Assembly (NCBI GenBank): GCA_963764365.1
Contig: CAVXSI010000020.1
Coordinates: forward strand, 310,001-374,000
Direction: 5' to 3'
DNA from: VRUE01 sp963764365
GTDB lineage: Bacteria; Actinomycetota; Thermoleophilia; Solirubrobacterales; 70-9
Length of the DNA stretch: 64,000 nt
Below the pieces are notes generated by a model. The model had not been told where the DNA came from. It made no database searches and saw only the letters and a list, made by a program, of their open reading frames with translations. A program made the translations under genes and the position numbers. Of this stretch, positions 42,792 to 50,560 are shown one piece after another (the first letter of the stretch is position 1; the number at the start of each line of letters is the position of its first letter).

Positions 42792-44057
42792 ATGGCGATC
42801 ACGACTAGAACCGTTGCTGAAGCATGCGAGGTGGCTCAGCTGGCTTCGCGAGAGCTGGGGAGTGCTCCTACCGCTGTCAAGGATGCTGCGCTGGAGGCGA
42901 CTGCTCGATTGCTCCAGGAGCGAACTGCGGACATCTTGGAGGCGAATGCGGCGGATCTCGCCGATGAGCGGGCGGAAGGGCTTACCGCTGCGCTGCGGGA
43001 TCGGTTGACGCTGAGCGCGGAGCGGATCGCGGCGATGGCTGACGGCGTGCTGGCGGTTGCTGCGCTCGATGATCCGGTCGGCGAGGAGCTGGAGCACAAG
43101 GTGCTTGCCGGTGGGCTCGATCTGCGGAAGGTGCGGGTGCCGCTGGGGGTCGTCGCCGTCGTCTACGAGGCGCGGCCGAACGTGACTGTCGATTGCGCGG
43201 CGCTGACGATCGAGAGCGGCAACGCGATCGTGCTGCGGGGGTCGAGCTATGCGGAACGAACCAATGCGGCGCTGGCGGCGATCGTCCGCGAGGGTCTCGC
43301 CGAGGCCGGGTTGCCGGGGGACGCGGTGCTGCTGCTCGAGGGCGGCGATCGCGACGACCTGGTTGAGCTGGCCACCCAGGAGGACACGGTCGACCTGCTG
43401 ATCCCGCGCGGCGGCGAGGGGCTGAAGCGGGCTTTGAAGGAGGTGGCGACGGTGCCGGTGATCTACGCCGCCGCCGGCAACTGCCACGTCTACGTCCACT
43501 CCGACGCCGACCTGGAGATGGCGCGGCGGATCGCGGTCAACGCGAAGACCCAGCGCCCGGGCGTCTGCAACGCGGCCGAGACGCTGCTGGTCGACGCCGC
43601 GGTCGCCGCCGAGTTCCTGCCCGGCGCGCTGGCGGAGTTGCGCGGGGCCGGGGTCGAGCTGGTCGGCGACGAGCGGGCGCGGGAGAGCGCCGGCGGGGCC
43701 GAGATCGGCGTCGCGGAAGAGGAGGACTGGGCGACCGAGTACCTCGACCTGAAGCTGGCGGTCGCCGTCGTCGACTCCCTGGACGGGGCGGTCGAGCACG
43801 TCAACCGCTACGGCACCAGGCACTCGGAGGCGATCGTCACCGGCTCGGCCGGGGCGGCGGAGCGCTTCACCGCCGGGGTCGACGCCGCCGTCGTCTATAC
43901 CAACGCCTCGACCCGCTTCACCGACGGCTTCGAGTTCGGGATGGGCGCGGAGATCGGCAACTCGACCCAGAAGCTGCACGCGCGCGGCCCGATCGGCCTG
44001 CGCGAGCTGACCACCTACAAGTACGTCGTCCGCGGCGATGGCCAGGTGCGTGAGTAG
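42792..44057 (+). CDS. proA: Glutamate-5-semialdehyde dehydrogenase (gamma-glutamyl phosphate reductase)
   Basis: The 421-residue protein has the ProA pattern: KVRVPLGVVAVVYEARPNVT, NAIVLRGSSYAERTNAALAA, the region DLLIPRGGEGLKRALKEVAT, the catalytic cysteine in NAKTQRPGVCNAAETLL, and FEFGMGAEIGNSTQKLHARG. It makes glutamate semialdehyde from the ProB product using NADPH. It overlaps nadD by up to 20 nt. Confidence 0.95.
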   Translation: MAITTRTVAEACEVAQLASRELGSAPTAVKDAALEATARLLQERTADILEANAADLADERAEGLTAALRDRLTLSAERIAAMADGVLAVAALDDPVGEELEHKVLAGGLDLRKVRVPLGVVAVVYEARPNVTVDCAALTIESGNAIVLRGSSYAERTNAALAAIVREGLAEAGLPGDAVLLLEGGDRDDLVELATQEDTVDLLIPRGGEGLKRALKEVATVPVIYAAAGNCHVYVHSDADLEMARRIAVNAKTQRPGVCNAAETLLVDAAVAAEFLPGALAELRGAGVELVGDERARESAGGAEIGVAEEEDWATEYLDLKLAVAVVDSLDGAVEHVNRYGTRHSEAIVTGSAGAAERFTAGVDAAVVYTNASTRFTDGFEFGMGAEIGNSTQKLHARGPIGLRELTTYKYVVRGDGQVRE

Positions 44058-44673
44058 CTCGGCCTCCGGCGACGGCCCGTCCGCGATCGGAGTCCTCGGC
44101 TCGGCCTTCAACCCGCCCCACCTGGGGCACCTGGCGCTGGCCCAGGAGGCGCTCTGGCAGCTCGGCCTCGACGAAGTCGTGCTGGTGCCGACCGGCGAGG
44201 CGCCGCACAAGCGGATCCTCGACGACCCCGGGCGCGAGCTGCGGCTGGCGATGACCCGGCTGGCCGCCGCCGACGACTCGCGCTTCAGCGTCTCCACGCT
44301 CGAGGTCGAGCGCGACGGGCCGTCCTACACGTATGAGACCTTGGAGCTGCTTGCAGCCGAGCGGGGAGAACCGGATCTGGTGTTCGTGATGGGGGCGGAC
44401 GCCGCCGTCGGGCTGGAGAGCTGGCGCAATCCCGAGCGCGTGGTCGAGCTGGCGCGGCTGGCGGTGGCGCGGCGCTCGGGCGTCTCCGACGCCGACGTCG
44501 CCGCCGTGGTGCGCAGCCTCGGAGCCGCCGGCCGGGCGACGATGCTGGAGATGCCGCAGTTCGGCGTCTCCTCCTCCTCGGTGCGCGAGCGGGCGGCGGC
44601 GGGGCGGCCGCTGCGCTACCTGGTCCCCGAGGCGGTGGCGCGGTTCATCGAGGAGAAGGGGGTCTATTCATGA
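44038..44673 (+). CDS. nadD: Nicotinate-nucleotide adenylyltransferase
   Basis: The protein of up to 211 residues has the nucleotidyl-transferase motif GSAFNPPHLGHLALAQEA (HxGH) and the C-terminal ISSSSVRE-equivalent GVSSSSVRERAAAGRPLRYL. It makes deamido-NAD from nicotinate mononucleotide. The ATG at 44038 lies inside the end of proA; the GTG at 44050, overlapping the proA stop, is an equally good start and fits the family length. Coupled to rsfS by an ATGA overlap. Confidence 0.93.
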   Translation: MARCVSSSASGDGPSAIGVLGSAFNPPHLGHLALAQEALWQLGLDEVVLVPTGEAPHKRILDDPGRELRLAMTRLAAADDSRFSVSTLEVERDGPSYTYETLELLAAERGEPDLVFVMGADAAVGLESWRNPERVVELARLAVARRSGVSDADVAAVVRSLGAAGRATMLEMPQFGVSSSSVRERAAAGRPLRYLVPEAVARFIEEKGVYS

Positions 44674-45062
44674 CCGCCGGTCTGGGCTCCGAGGCGCTGG
44701 TGAGGCGGCTCGCCGGGCTGGCCGACGCCAAGGGCGCGGTCGAGATCGTCGTCCTCGACATGCGCGGGCTCGCCTCCTACACCGACTTCCTGGCGATCTG
44801 CACAGCGCGCAACGAGCGCCAGGCGCGGGCGATCGTCGACGACGTGCGGCTGAAGATGAAGGGGGAGCACGGGATGCTTCCCGGCGGGGTCGACGGCGAC
44901 GGCTCGGCCGGGTGGATCGTGCTCGACTACCTCGACGCCGTGCTGCACGTCTTCACCGCCGAGGCTCGGCAGCGGTACCGCCTGGAGGAGCTCTGGCACG
45001 AGGCGCCGCGGCTCGACCTCGGCCTCGACGAGTCGCGGGCGCGGTCGACGGCGGGCGTCTGA
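44670..45062 (+). CDS. rsfS: Ribosomal silencing factor RsfS
   Basis: The 130-residue protein shows the RsfS/Iojap pattern: AVEIVVLDMRGLASYTDFLA, ICTARNERQARAIVDDV, and GWIVLDYLDAVLHVFTAEAR with QRYRLEELWHEAP. It binds L14 and blocks subunit joining in starvation. The nadD-rsfS order is widely conserved. Confidence 0.95.
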   Translation: MTAGLGSEALVRRLAGLADAKGAVEIVVLDMRGLASYTDFLAICTARNERQARAIVDDVRLKMKGEHGMLPGGVDGDGSAGWIVLDYLDAVLHVFTAEARQRYRLEELWHEAPRLDLGLDESRARSTAGV

Positions 45063-45109
45063 CCGGCGTTTCCAAGGATCCGTCCGAGGGGGCATCTAGC
45101 TTGCCGCGC

Positions 45110-45838
45110 ATGGGTAGCTTCAAGAGGTCGTTCCTCGGCTACCGCCGCGACCAGGTCGACGCGGCGATCTCGTCGCGCGATGCCCGGATCTGGGCTCTGG
45201 AGCGCGACACCGAGGACGCGCTTGGGCGGATGAGCGAAGCCGACGAGGCGGTCATCCGCGCGGAGGGCGAGGCGGCGTCGCTCTCGGCGATGGTGATCGA
45301 GCGCGAGCGCGAGATCCGCGGCCTCGGCGAGCGGCTGCGCGAGGCGAACGAGCGCCACGACCGCAGCATCGCCTCGCTGGAGGCGGTCTCGGCCCGGCTG
45401 GACGAGATCCAGCAGCAGGCGCGCGGTCAGGCGACGCGGATCCGGATGAAGGCGCTGCGCGAGGCGGTCGAGGTGAGCCGGCGCACGCAGGAGCTGGCCG
45501 ATGCCCACGCCGGCGAGAACGGCGCGGCGCCGAGCCAGGCGCCGGCTGAGCCGGCCGGGCTCGATGACCGGATCAGGATGGAGATCGGCCCGCTCGGCGA
45601 CTTCTCCCAGTTGGTCGGGATCGAGGACGCGATCGGCCGCCTCGGCGCCGAGGAGATCTCGGTCGAGCGCTTCTCCGAGGGCCGCGCCACCCTCTCGATG
45701 CGCCTCGACGAGCCGGTCGACCTGCTGCGCGAGCTGGAAGAGAAAGCCCCCTTCGACTTCAAGATCCGCCGCACCGCCGACGAGGGCCTGATCCTCGACT
45801 TGGACGAGGACCAGGGCCCCGAACAGCACGCCGCGTAG
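45110..45838 (+). CDS. DivIVA-like coiled-coil protein
   Basis: The protein of about 242 residues starts MGSFKRSFLGYRRDQVDAAI, which matches the membrane-binding N-terminal motif of DivIVA/Wag31 family proteins. A coiled coil follows (about 20-125; RDARIWALERDTEDALGRMS and REREIRGLGERLREANERHD). The C-terminal 90 residues form a separate globular region (QLVGIEDAIGRLGAEEISVE and DLLRELEEKAPFDFKIRRTA) of unknown role. A TTG at 45101 after GAGGGGG is another possible start. It may help mark curved membrane or poles. Spaced 47 bp after rsfS. Confidence 0.72.
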   Translation: MGSFKRSFLGYRRDQVDAAISSRDARIWALERDTEDALGRMSEADEAVIRAEGEAASLSAMVIEREREIRGLGERLREANERHDRSIASLEAVSARLDEIQQQARGQATRIRMKALREAVEVSRRTQELADAHAGENGAAPSQAPAEPAGLDDRIRMEIGPLGDFSQLVGIEDAIGRLGAEEISVERFSEGRATLSMRLDEPVDLLRELEEKAPFDFKIRRTADEGLILDLDEDQGPEQHAA

Positions 45839-45882
45839 CGGCGGCTCCTCTGTACTTGCCGCGTTAGACTGGCATCTGCCTT

Positions 45883-45955
45883 GGGGCTGTAGCTCAGCTG
45901 GAAGAGCGACGCGCTGGCAGCGCGTAGGTCACGGGTTCGAGTCCCGTCAGCTCCA
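45883..45955 (+). tRNA. tRNA-Ala (anticodon GGC)
   Basis: The 73-nt sequence folds as a full cloverleaf: acceptor GGGGCTG/CAGCTCC (one G-U), D stem GCTC/GAGC, anticodon stem ACGCG/CGCGT with loop CTGGCAG, and T stem ACGGG/CCCGT with loop TTCGAGT. Anticodon GGC reads alanine codons GCC and GCU. CCA is not encoded. TAGACT 13 bp upstream could be a -10 box. Confidence 0.96.
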
Positions 45956-45994
45956 CTTCTCAACCTGTCTGGGCCGATTGCCGATGGTTGGGCG

Positions 45995-46702
45995 ATGAAC
46001 GGGGCCAACGAGCATGTCTTCTCGCACGGGATGCGGGACACGCGGGATACCTTCGCGGTCTGGAACGGGCAGCCGTGGGCGGTGTTGCGGGGCTGGCTGG
46101 CGCTGAGCGTGGCGATCGCGCTGACCCTGCTGGTTGCCGTCTGGTTCGTCGCCGGCCTGCTGACGCCGGACATCACGCCGATCCACCTGCCGGGGCTGAC
46201 CGAACCGTCGGACCCCGGCGACCTGCTGCCGATCCTCTACCGCAACTCGCTGGTCCTCGCCCTGCACGCGACGGCCTGCGTCGCCGGCTTCATCGCCGGC
46301 GCCTCGATGCCGATCGCCGCCGAGCAGCGCAGCGGCATCTCGCGCTGGGTGCATGTCAAGGCCGGCCAGTTCGCGATCCTCTTCGTCGCCGCGGTCACCC
46401 TGTTCTCGCTCTCGACCCAGGCCCTCTACCTCGGCTTCCAGGGCTCGACGATCGCCTACCAGCTCCACATCACCCGGCTCGAGCTGATCCTCAGCGTCCT
46501 CCCGCACGCGATCCCCGAGCTGACGGCGCTCTTCCTGCCGCTCGCGGCCTGGCTGATCGCCAGCCGCCGCGGCGAGTGGAACCACCTCCTGGCCGCCACC
46601 TTCGTCACCGTCGCCCTCGCGATCCCCACGCTCGTGATCGCCGCCACCGTCGAGGTTTACGTCTGGCCCCACATCCTGAGGGCCATCTCTCCCGTTACGT
46701 GA
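45995..46702 (+). CDS. SpoIIM-like (stage II sporulation protein M family) membrane protein
   Basis: The 235-residue protein has about five membrane helices and the family segment RLELILSVLPHAIPELTALF with LPLAAWLIASRRGEW. SpoIIM acts in engulfment in Bacillus, but homologues occur widely in non-sporulating bacteria with unknown roles. It begins 39 bp after tRNA-Ala. A hairpin element overlaps its stop codon by two bases. Confidence 0.75.
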   Translation: MNGANEHVFSHGMRDTRDTFAVWNGQPWAVLRGWLALSVAIALTLLVAVWFVAGLLTPDITPIHLPGLTEPSDPGDLLPILYRNSLVLALHATACVAGFIAGASMPIAAEQRSGISRWVHVKAGQFAILFVAAVTLFSLSTQALYLGFQGSTIAYQLHITRLELILSVLPHAIPELTALFLPLAAWLIASRRGEWNHLLAATFVTVALAIPTLVIAATVEVYVWPHILRAISPVT

Positions 46703-46829
46703 GGGCAGGGGCAGGGTGCCCCTCCCGCTTGCTGGGTTTTTCGCCGGAGAGCCGATGGCCGTCCGAGGAATGTGGTCTGTGCGAAAAACAGGACGCCGCT
46801 GCGCGGGAGGGGCACCCTGCCCCTGCCTC
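46701..46829 (+). repeat. Large hairpin element, type A copy 4 (SpoIIM-leuS gap)
   Basis: Left GAGGGCAGGGGCAGGGTGCC pairs with right ...GGCACCCTGCCCCTGCCTC across 27 bp with one bulged G. The inner stem TTTTTCGC/GCGAAAAA and constants CGCTTGCTGGG and CAGGACGCCGCTGCGC are standard. The left arm alone can also fold as GGGGCA-GGG-TGCCCC. Confidence 0.9.
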
Positions 46830-46850
46830 GCCGCCTCATAAGATCGCCCG

Positions 46851-49337
46851 GTGAGTGGATACGACTTTCGGGCTTTGGAGCGCAAGTGGCAGGATCTCTG
46901 GGCCGAGGAGAAGACCTGGGAGGTCGCCAACCCCGGCCAGCCCGGCTACGACGGGTCGAAGCCGAAGTCCTACGTGCTGGAGATGCTGCCCTACCCGTCG
47001 GGGGAGCCCCATGTCGGTCATCTGAAGTGCTACGCGGTCGGCGACGCGATCGCCCACTTCCGCCGCCGCCACGGCTTCGAGGTGATCCACCCGATGGGCT
47101 ACGACTCCTTCGGCCTGCCGGCCGAGAACAACGCGATCAAGACGGGCGAGCCGCCGCGCGAGGCGACGCAGCGCTCGATCGACTCGTTCAGCCGCCAGTT
47201 CCGCGAGTGGGGGATCTCGATCGACTGGTCGCGCGAGCTGGCCACCCACACCCCCGAGTACTACCGCTGGACCCAGTGGATCTTCCTGCAGCTGTTCGAG
47301 CGCGGGCTCGCCTATCGCGACGAGGCGCCCGTCCAGTGGTGCCCGAAGGACGCCACCGTGCTCGCCAACGAGCAGGTCGTCGACGGCCGCTGCGAGCGCT
47401 GCGGCACCCCGGTCGTGCAGCGCCGCCTCGAGCAGTGGTTCTTCAGCATCACCGACTACGCCGAGCGGCTGCTCTCCGACTTCGACCTGCTCGAGTCCTG
47501 GCCCGAGCATGTGGTCACCATGCAGCGCAACTGGATCGGCCGCTCCGAGGGCGCCGAGGTGAGCTTTCACTGCGAGGAAGCCGGCCTCGATTTCCCGGTC
47601 TTCACGACCCGCCCGGACACCCTGTTCGGCGCCACCTTCTTCGTCCTCGCCCCCGAGCACCCCGAGCTGGAGCGCCTGATCGCCGGCACCCCCGCCGAGG
47701 CGGCGGTGCGCGAGTACGTCGACCGGGTCGCCCGCGAGTCGGCGGAGGAGCGCGGGAACGAGGACCGCGAGAAGACCGGCGTGCCGCTCGGGCGCAGCGT
47801 CGTCAACCCGGTCAACGGGGAGTCGATCCCGATGTTCGTCGCCGACTACGTGCTGATGGAGTACGGCACCGGGGCGATCATGGCGGTTCCGGCCCACGAC
47901 AGCCGCGACTACGAGTTCGCCAGGGCCTTCGAGCTGCCGGTGCGGCGGGTGATCGAGGGGGTCGACGAGGACGTCGCCCGCGACGACGCCGGCCTGCCCT
48001 ATCCCGGCGACGGGGCGATGACCGCCTCCGGTCGCTTCGACGGCAGGCACAACCGCGAGGCCCACGAGGAGATCGTCGCCTGGCTGAAGGACGAGGGCCG
48101 CGGCGAAGCCGCCGTCAACTACCGCCTGCGCGACTGGCTGGTCTCGCGTCAGCGCTACTGGGGGGCGCCGATCCCGGTCGTCTACTGCGAGGAGTGCGGG
48201 ACCGTGCCGGTCCCGGAGGAGCAGCTGCCGGTCGAGCTGCCCGCGGTCGACGATTACGCCCCGCAGGGAAAGAGCCCGCTGGCCGCCGCCGAGGACTGGG
48301 TCGCGACCGCGTGCCCGCGCTGCGGTGGCCCGGCGCGGCGCGAGACCGACACGATGGACACCTTCGTCGACTCCTCCTGGTACTTCATCCGCTACCTCGA
48401 CTCGCAGAACCGCGACGCCGCCTGGGAGCGCGAGGCGGCCGACCACTGGCTGCCGGTCGACCAGTACATCGGCGGGGTCGAGCACGCGATCCTGCACCTG
48501 ATGTACGCGCGCTTCTTCACCAAGGCGCTGGCCGACCTCGGCCACCTCTCGGTGCAGGAGCCGTTCGCCAACCTGTTCACGCAGGGGATGATCACCCGCG
48601 ACGGGGCGAAGATGTCGAAGTCGAAGGGCAACACGGTCAGCCCGGCCGACTACGTGCAGCGGCACGGCGCCGACACCGCCCGCACCTACGTCTGCTTCAT
48701 GGGGCCGCCGGAGCGCGGCGGCGACTGGTCCGACGAGGGGGTGGAGGGCGTGCACCGCTTCCTCTCCCGCCTCTGGCGCCTCGGCGAGGAGGTCGAGGGG
48801 CGCGACGCCGCCGCCCTCGGCGCCGCCGCCGAGGGCGAGGCGCGCGAGCTGCTCGCCAAGGCACACTGGGCGATCGACAAGGTGACCCGCGACTTCCAGC
48901 GGGGCTTCCAGTTCAACACCGCGGTGGCCGCGGTGATGGAGCTGATCAACGACGCCTACCGGCTCAAGGACGGCCTCTACGAGAATCCCGAAGGAGTCGC
49001 CGCGGTCCGCTTCGCCGCGGCAACCGCGGCCTCGCTGATCTTCCCCTTCGCGCCGCACCTGGGGGCCGAGGTCTGGGAGCGGCTCGAGGGCGGCCGCGTC
49101 TGGGAGCGACCCTGGCCCGAGGCCGACCCGGAACTGCTGAGCAGCGACACGGTGACCCTCGTCGTGCAGGTGAACGGCAAGCTGCGCGACCGGATCGAGG
49201 CCGGCGCCGAGGCGCCCGAAGCGGAGCTGCTGGAGTTGGCGCGGGCAAGCGAGAAGGTCGTTCGCCACCTCGACGGCAAACAGGTGGTGAAGGAGATCGT
49301 GGTGCCCGGCAAGCTGGTCAACCTGGTGGTCCGTTAG
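46851..49337 (+). CDS. leuS: Leucine--tRNA ligase
   Basis: The class I synthetase of 828 residues contains the HIGH-type motif in PYPSGEPHVGHLKCY, the editing domain (FTTRPDTLFGATFFVLAPEH), YMEYGTGAIMAVPAHDSRDY-type region (VLMEYGTGAIMAVPAHDSRD), and the KMSKSKGNTVSP loop. The C-terminal LVVQVNGKLRDRIEAG is the standard LeuS end. GTG start, 22 bp after the hairpin element. Bacterial-type LeuRS. Confidence 0.97.
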   Translation: MSGYDFRALERKWQDLWAEEKTWEVANPGQPGYDGSKPKSYVLEMLPYPSGEPHVGHLKCYAVGDAIAHFRRRHGFEVIHPMGYDSFGLPAENNAIKTGEPPREATQRSIDSFSRQFREWGISIDWSRELATHTPEYYRWTQWIFLQLFERGLAYRDEAPVQWCPKDATVLANEQVVDGRCERCGTPVVQRRLEQWFFSITDYAERLLSDFDLLESWPEHVVTMQRNWIGRSEGAEVSFHCEEAGLDFPVFTTRPDTLFGATFFVLAPEHPELERLIAGTPAEAAVREYVDRVARESAEERGNEDREKTGVPLGRSVVNPVNGESIPMFVADYVLMEYGTGAIMAVPAHDSRDYEFARAFELPVRRVIEGVDEDVARDDAGLPYPGDGAMTASGRFDGRHNREAHEEIVAWLKDEGRGEAAVNYRLRDWLVSRQRYWGAPIPVVYCEECGTVPVPEEQLPVELPAVDDYAPQGKSPLAAAEDWVATACPRCGGPARRETDTMDTFVDSSWYFIRYLDSQNRDAAWEREAADHWLPVDQYIGGVEHAILHLMYARFFTKALADLGHLSVQEPFANLFTQGMITRDGAKMSKSKGNTVSPADYVQRHGADTARTYVCFMGPPERGGDWSDEGVEGVHRFLSRLWRLGEEVEGRDAAALGAAAEGEARELLAKAHWAIDKVTRDFQRGFQFNTAVAAVMELINDAYRLKDGLYENPEGVAAVRFAAATAASLIFPFAPHLGAEVWERLEGGRVWERPWPEADPELLSSDTVTLVVQVNGKLRDRIEAGAEAPEAELLELARASEKVVRHLDGKQVVKEIVVPGKLVNLVVR

Positions 49338-49385
49338 GCAAACCGTCGCCCAGCACGGCTCTGGTTTTGGTACAAAGCGGCCCGC

Positions 49386-49787
49386 ATGCTGGTCAGGCGC
49401 CTTTCAGAAGCCCCGGTCGAGGAGTGGCACCGGCTCAACTACCGAGTCCTGATGGACGCCGGTGAGATGGGCGCGCGCAACATCTCCGTCACCTGGCTGG
49501 AGATTCCCGGCGGGGCCAGCCAGACGCTGAGCAGCGACGAGGAGGCCGAGCAGGTCTACGTCGTCGTCCGCGGCGCCGGCACGATGTCGGTCGCCGGCGA
49601 CACCCAGGAGGTCGGCGAGGGCGACCTGATCCTGGTCCCACCCGCGACCGACCACTCGATCGCCAACGAGGGAGAGTCGCCGTTGGCCTGCGTCTCGGCC
49701 CAGTCGCCTCCCGTCGCCTCGTCAGACCTCTACAGCGACCAGCTCGCGGAGGTCAGCGGTTACGGAGACGACGCTGAGTCGCGATAG
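49386..49787 (+). CDS. Cupin-domain protein
   Basis: The 133-residue protein has the two cupin motifs: EEAEQVYVVVRGAGTMSVAG (motif 1, with few metal-binding histidines) and GDLILVPPATDHSIANEG (motif 2 with the conserved His). The motif 1 histidines are replaced, so metal binding is doubtful. Function unknown. It starts 48 bp after leuS, and its 3' end is the left arm of a large hairpin. Confidence 0.85.
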   Translation: MLVRRLSEAPVEEWHRLNYRVLMDAGEMGARNISVTWLEIPGGASQTLSSDEEAEQVYVVVRGAGTMSVAGDTQEVGEGDLILVPPATDHSIANEGESPLACVSAQSPPVASSDLYSDQLAEVSGYGDDAESR

Positions 49788-49900
49788 GCGGCGCATTTCG
49801 GGGTCTTCAGTCGGTCGGATCGGGTCACGCACGAAAGTGCGCTCCCCTCACCGACCTCCCTGCATCCCCCGAACTGCTTGCCTCTCGCGACTCAGTCGGG
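49769..49900. repeat. Large imperfect hairpin with GAAA tetraloop (cupin-comEA gap)
   Basis: CTGAGTCGCGATAGGC (about 49774-49789) pairs with GCCTCTCGCGACTCAG (49880-49895) with one mismatch, further imperfect pairing follows inward (GGTCGG/CCGACC), and the centre is CGCAC-GAAA-GTGCG, a stem capped by a stable GNRA loop. The left arm overlaps the last codons of the cupin gene. Possible terminator or structured RNA. Confidence 0.6.
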
Positions 49901-49942
49901 TCTGAAAAATTTCAATTTGCGCGCCACGCGTGCGCTGGGTTC

Positions 49943-50554
49943 TTGGACGCTTACCGGGTGCCGGAACTGAGCCGTTCACAGGTCGTTGTTTACGGAGCCA
50001 TCGCGGTTGCCCTACTTCTCGTCGGCGCGCGGGCGATCCGGGCCGAGGGCAACTCGTCGGGGGGCTCGGGCTATTCGTCCTCTTCCTCTTCTTCCTCCTC
50101 CTCGGGTGAATTCGGCGTCTCCTCCGGGGGCGGCGGTCCGGACGTGGTCGTCGACGTGACCGGGGCGGTGCGGCGGCCGGGGGTCTACCGGCTGCCCGCC
50201 GGCGCCCGGGTGATCGACGCGCTGAAGCGGGCCGGCGGCGCGGTGCGCGGCGCTGCGGTCGAGGCGATCAACCGCGCGGCGCGGCTCGCCGACGGCCAGC
50301 AGGTGGCGGTGCCCGAAGCCGGACCGGGCGGCGCCGCGGCAACCGCCGCGACGGGCGAAGAAGGGCCGATCAGCCTCGGCAGCGCCACCGTCGACCAGCT
50401 CGACACGATCGACGGGATCGGGCCGGTGACGGCGGAAAAGATCGTCGAATACCGCGACCAGCACGGCGGCCTCGCCTCGGTCGACCAGCTCGACGACGTC
50501 AGCGGCATCGGCCCGGCGACGATGGAATCGCTGCGCGCCCGGCTGCAGCCATAG
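49943..50554 (+). CDS. comEA: Competence protein ComEA (DNA-binding receptor)
   Basis: The 203-residue protein has one N-terminal membrane helix (VVVYGAIAVALLLVGARAI), a Ser/Gly-rich linker (about 38-65), a SLBB domain (VVVDVTGAVRRPGVYRLPAG) and C-terminal tandem helix-hairpin-helix motifs (DQLDTIDGIGPVTAEKIVEY and DQLDDVSGIGPATMESLRAR) that bind double-stranded DNA at the cell surface. TTG start; no ATG is near. It lies 6 bp before comEC. Confidence 0.92.
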   Translation: MDAYRVPELSRSQVVVYGAIAVALLLVGARAIRAEGNSSGGSGYSSSSSSSSSSGEFGVSSGGGGPDVVVDVTGAVRRPGVYRLPAGARVIDALKRAGGAVRGAAVEAINRAARLADGQQVAVPEAGPGGAAATAATGEEGPISLGSATVDQLDTIDGIGPVTAEKIVEYRDQHGGLASVDQLDDVSGIGPATMESLRARLQP

Positions 50555-50560
50555 GCGCGG

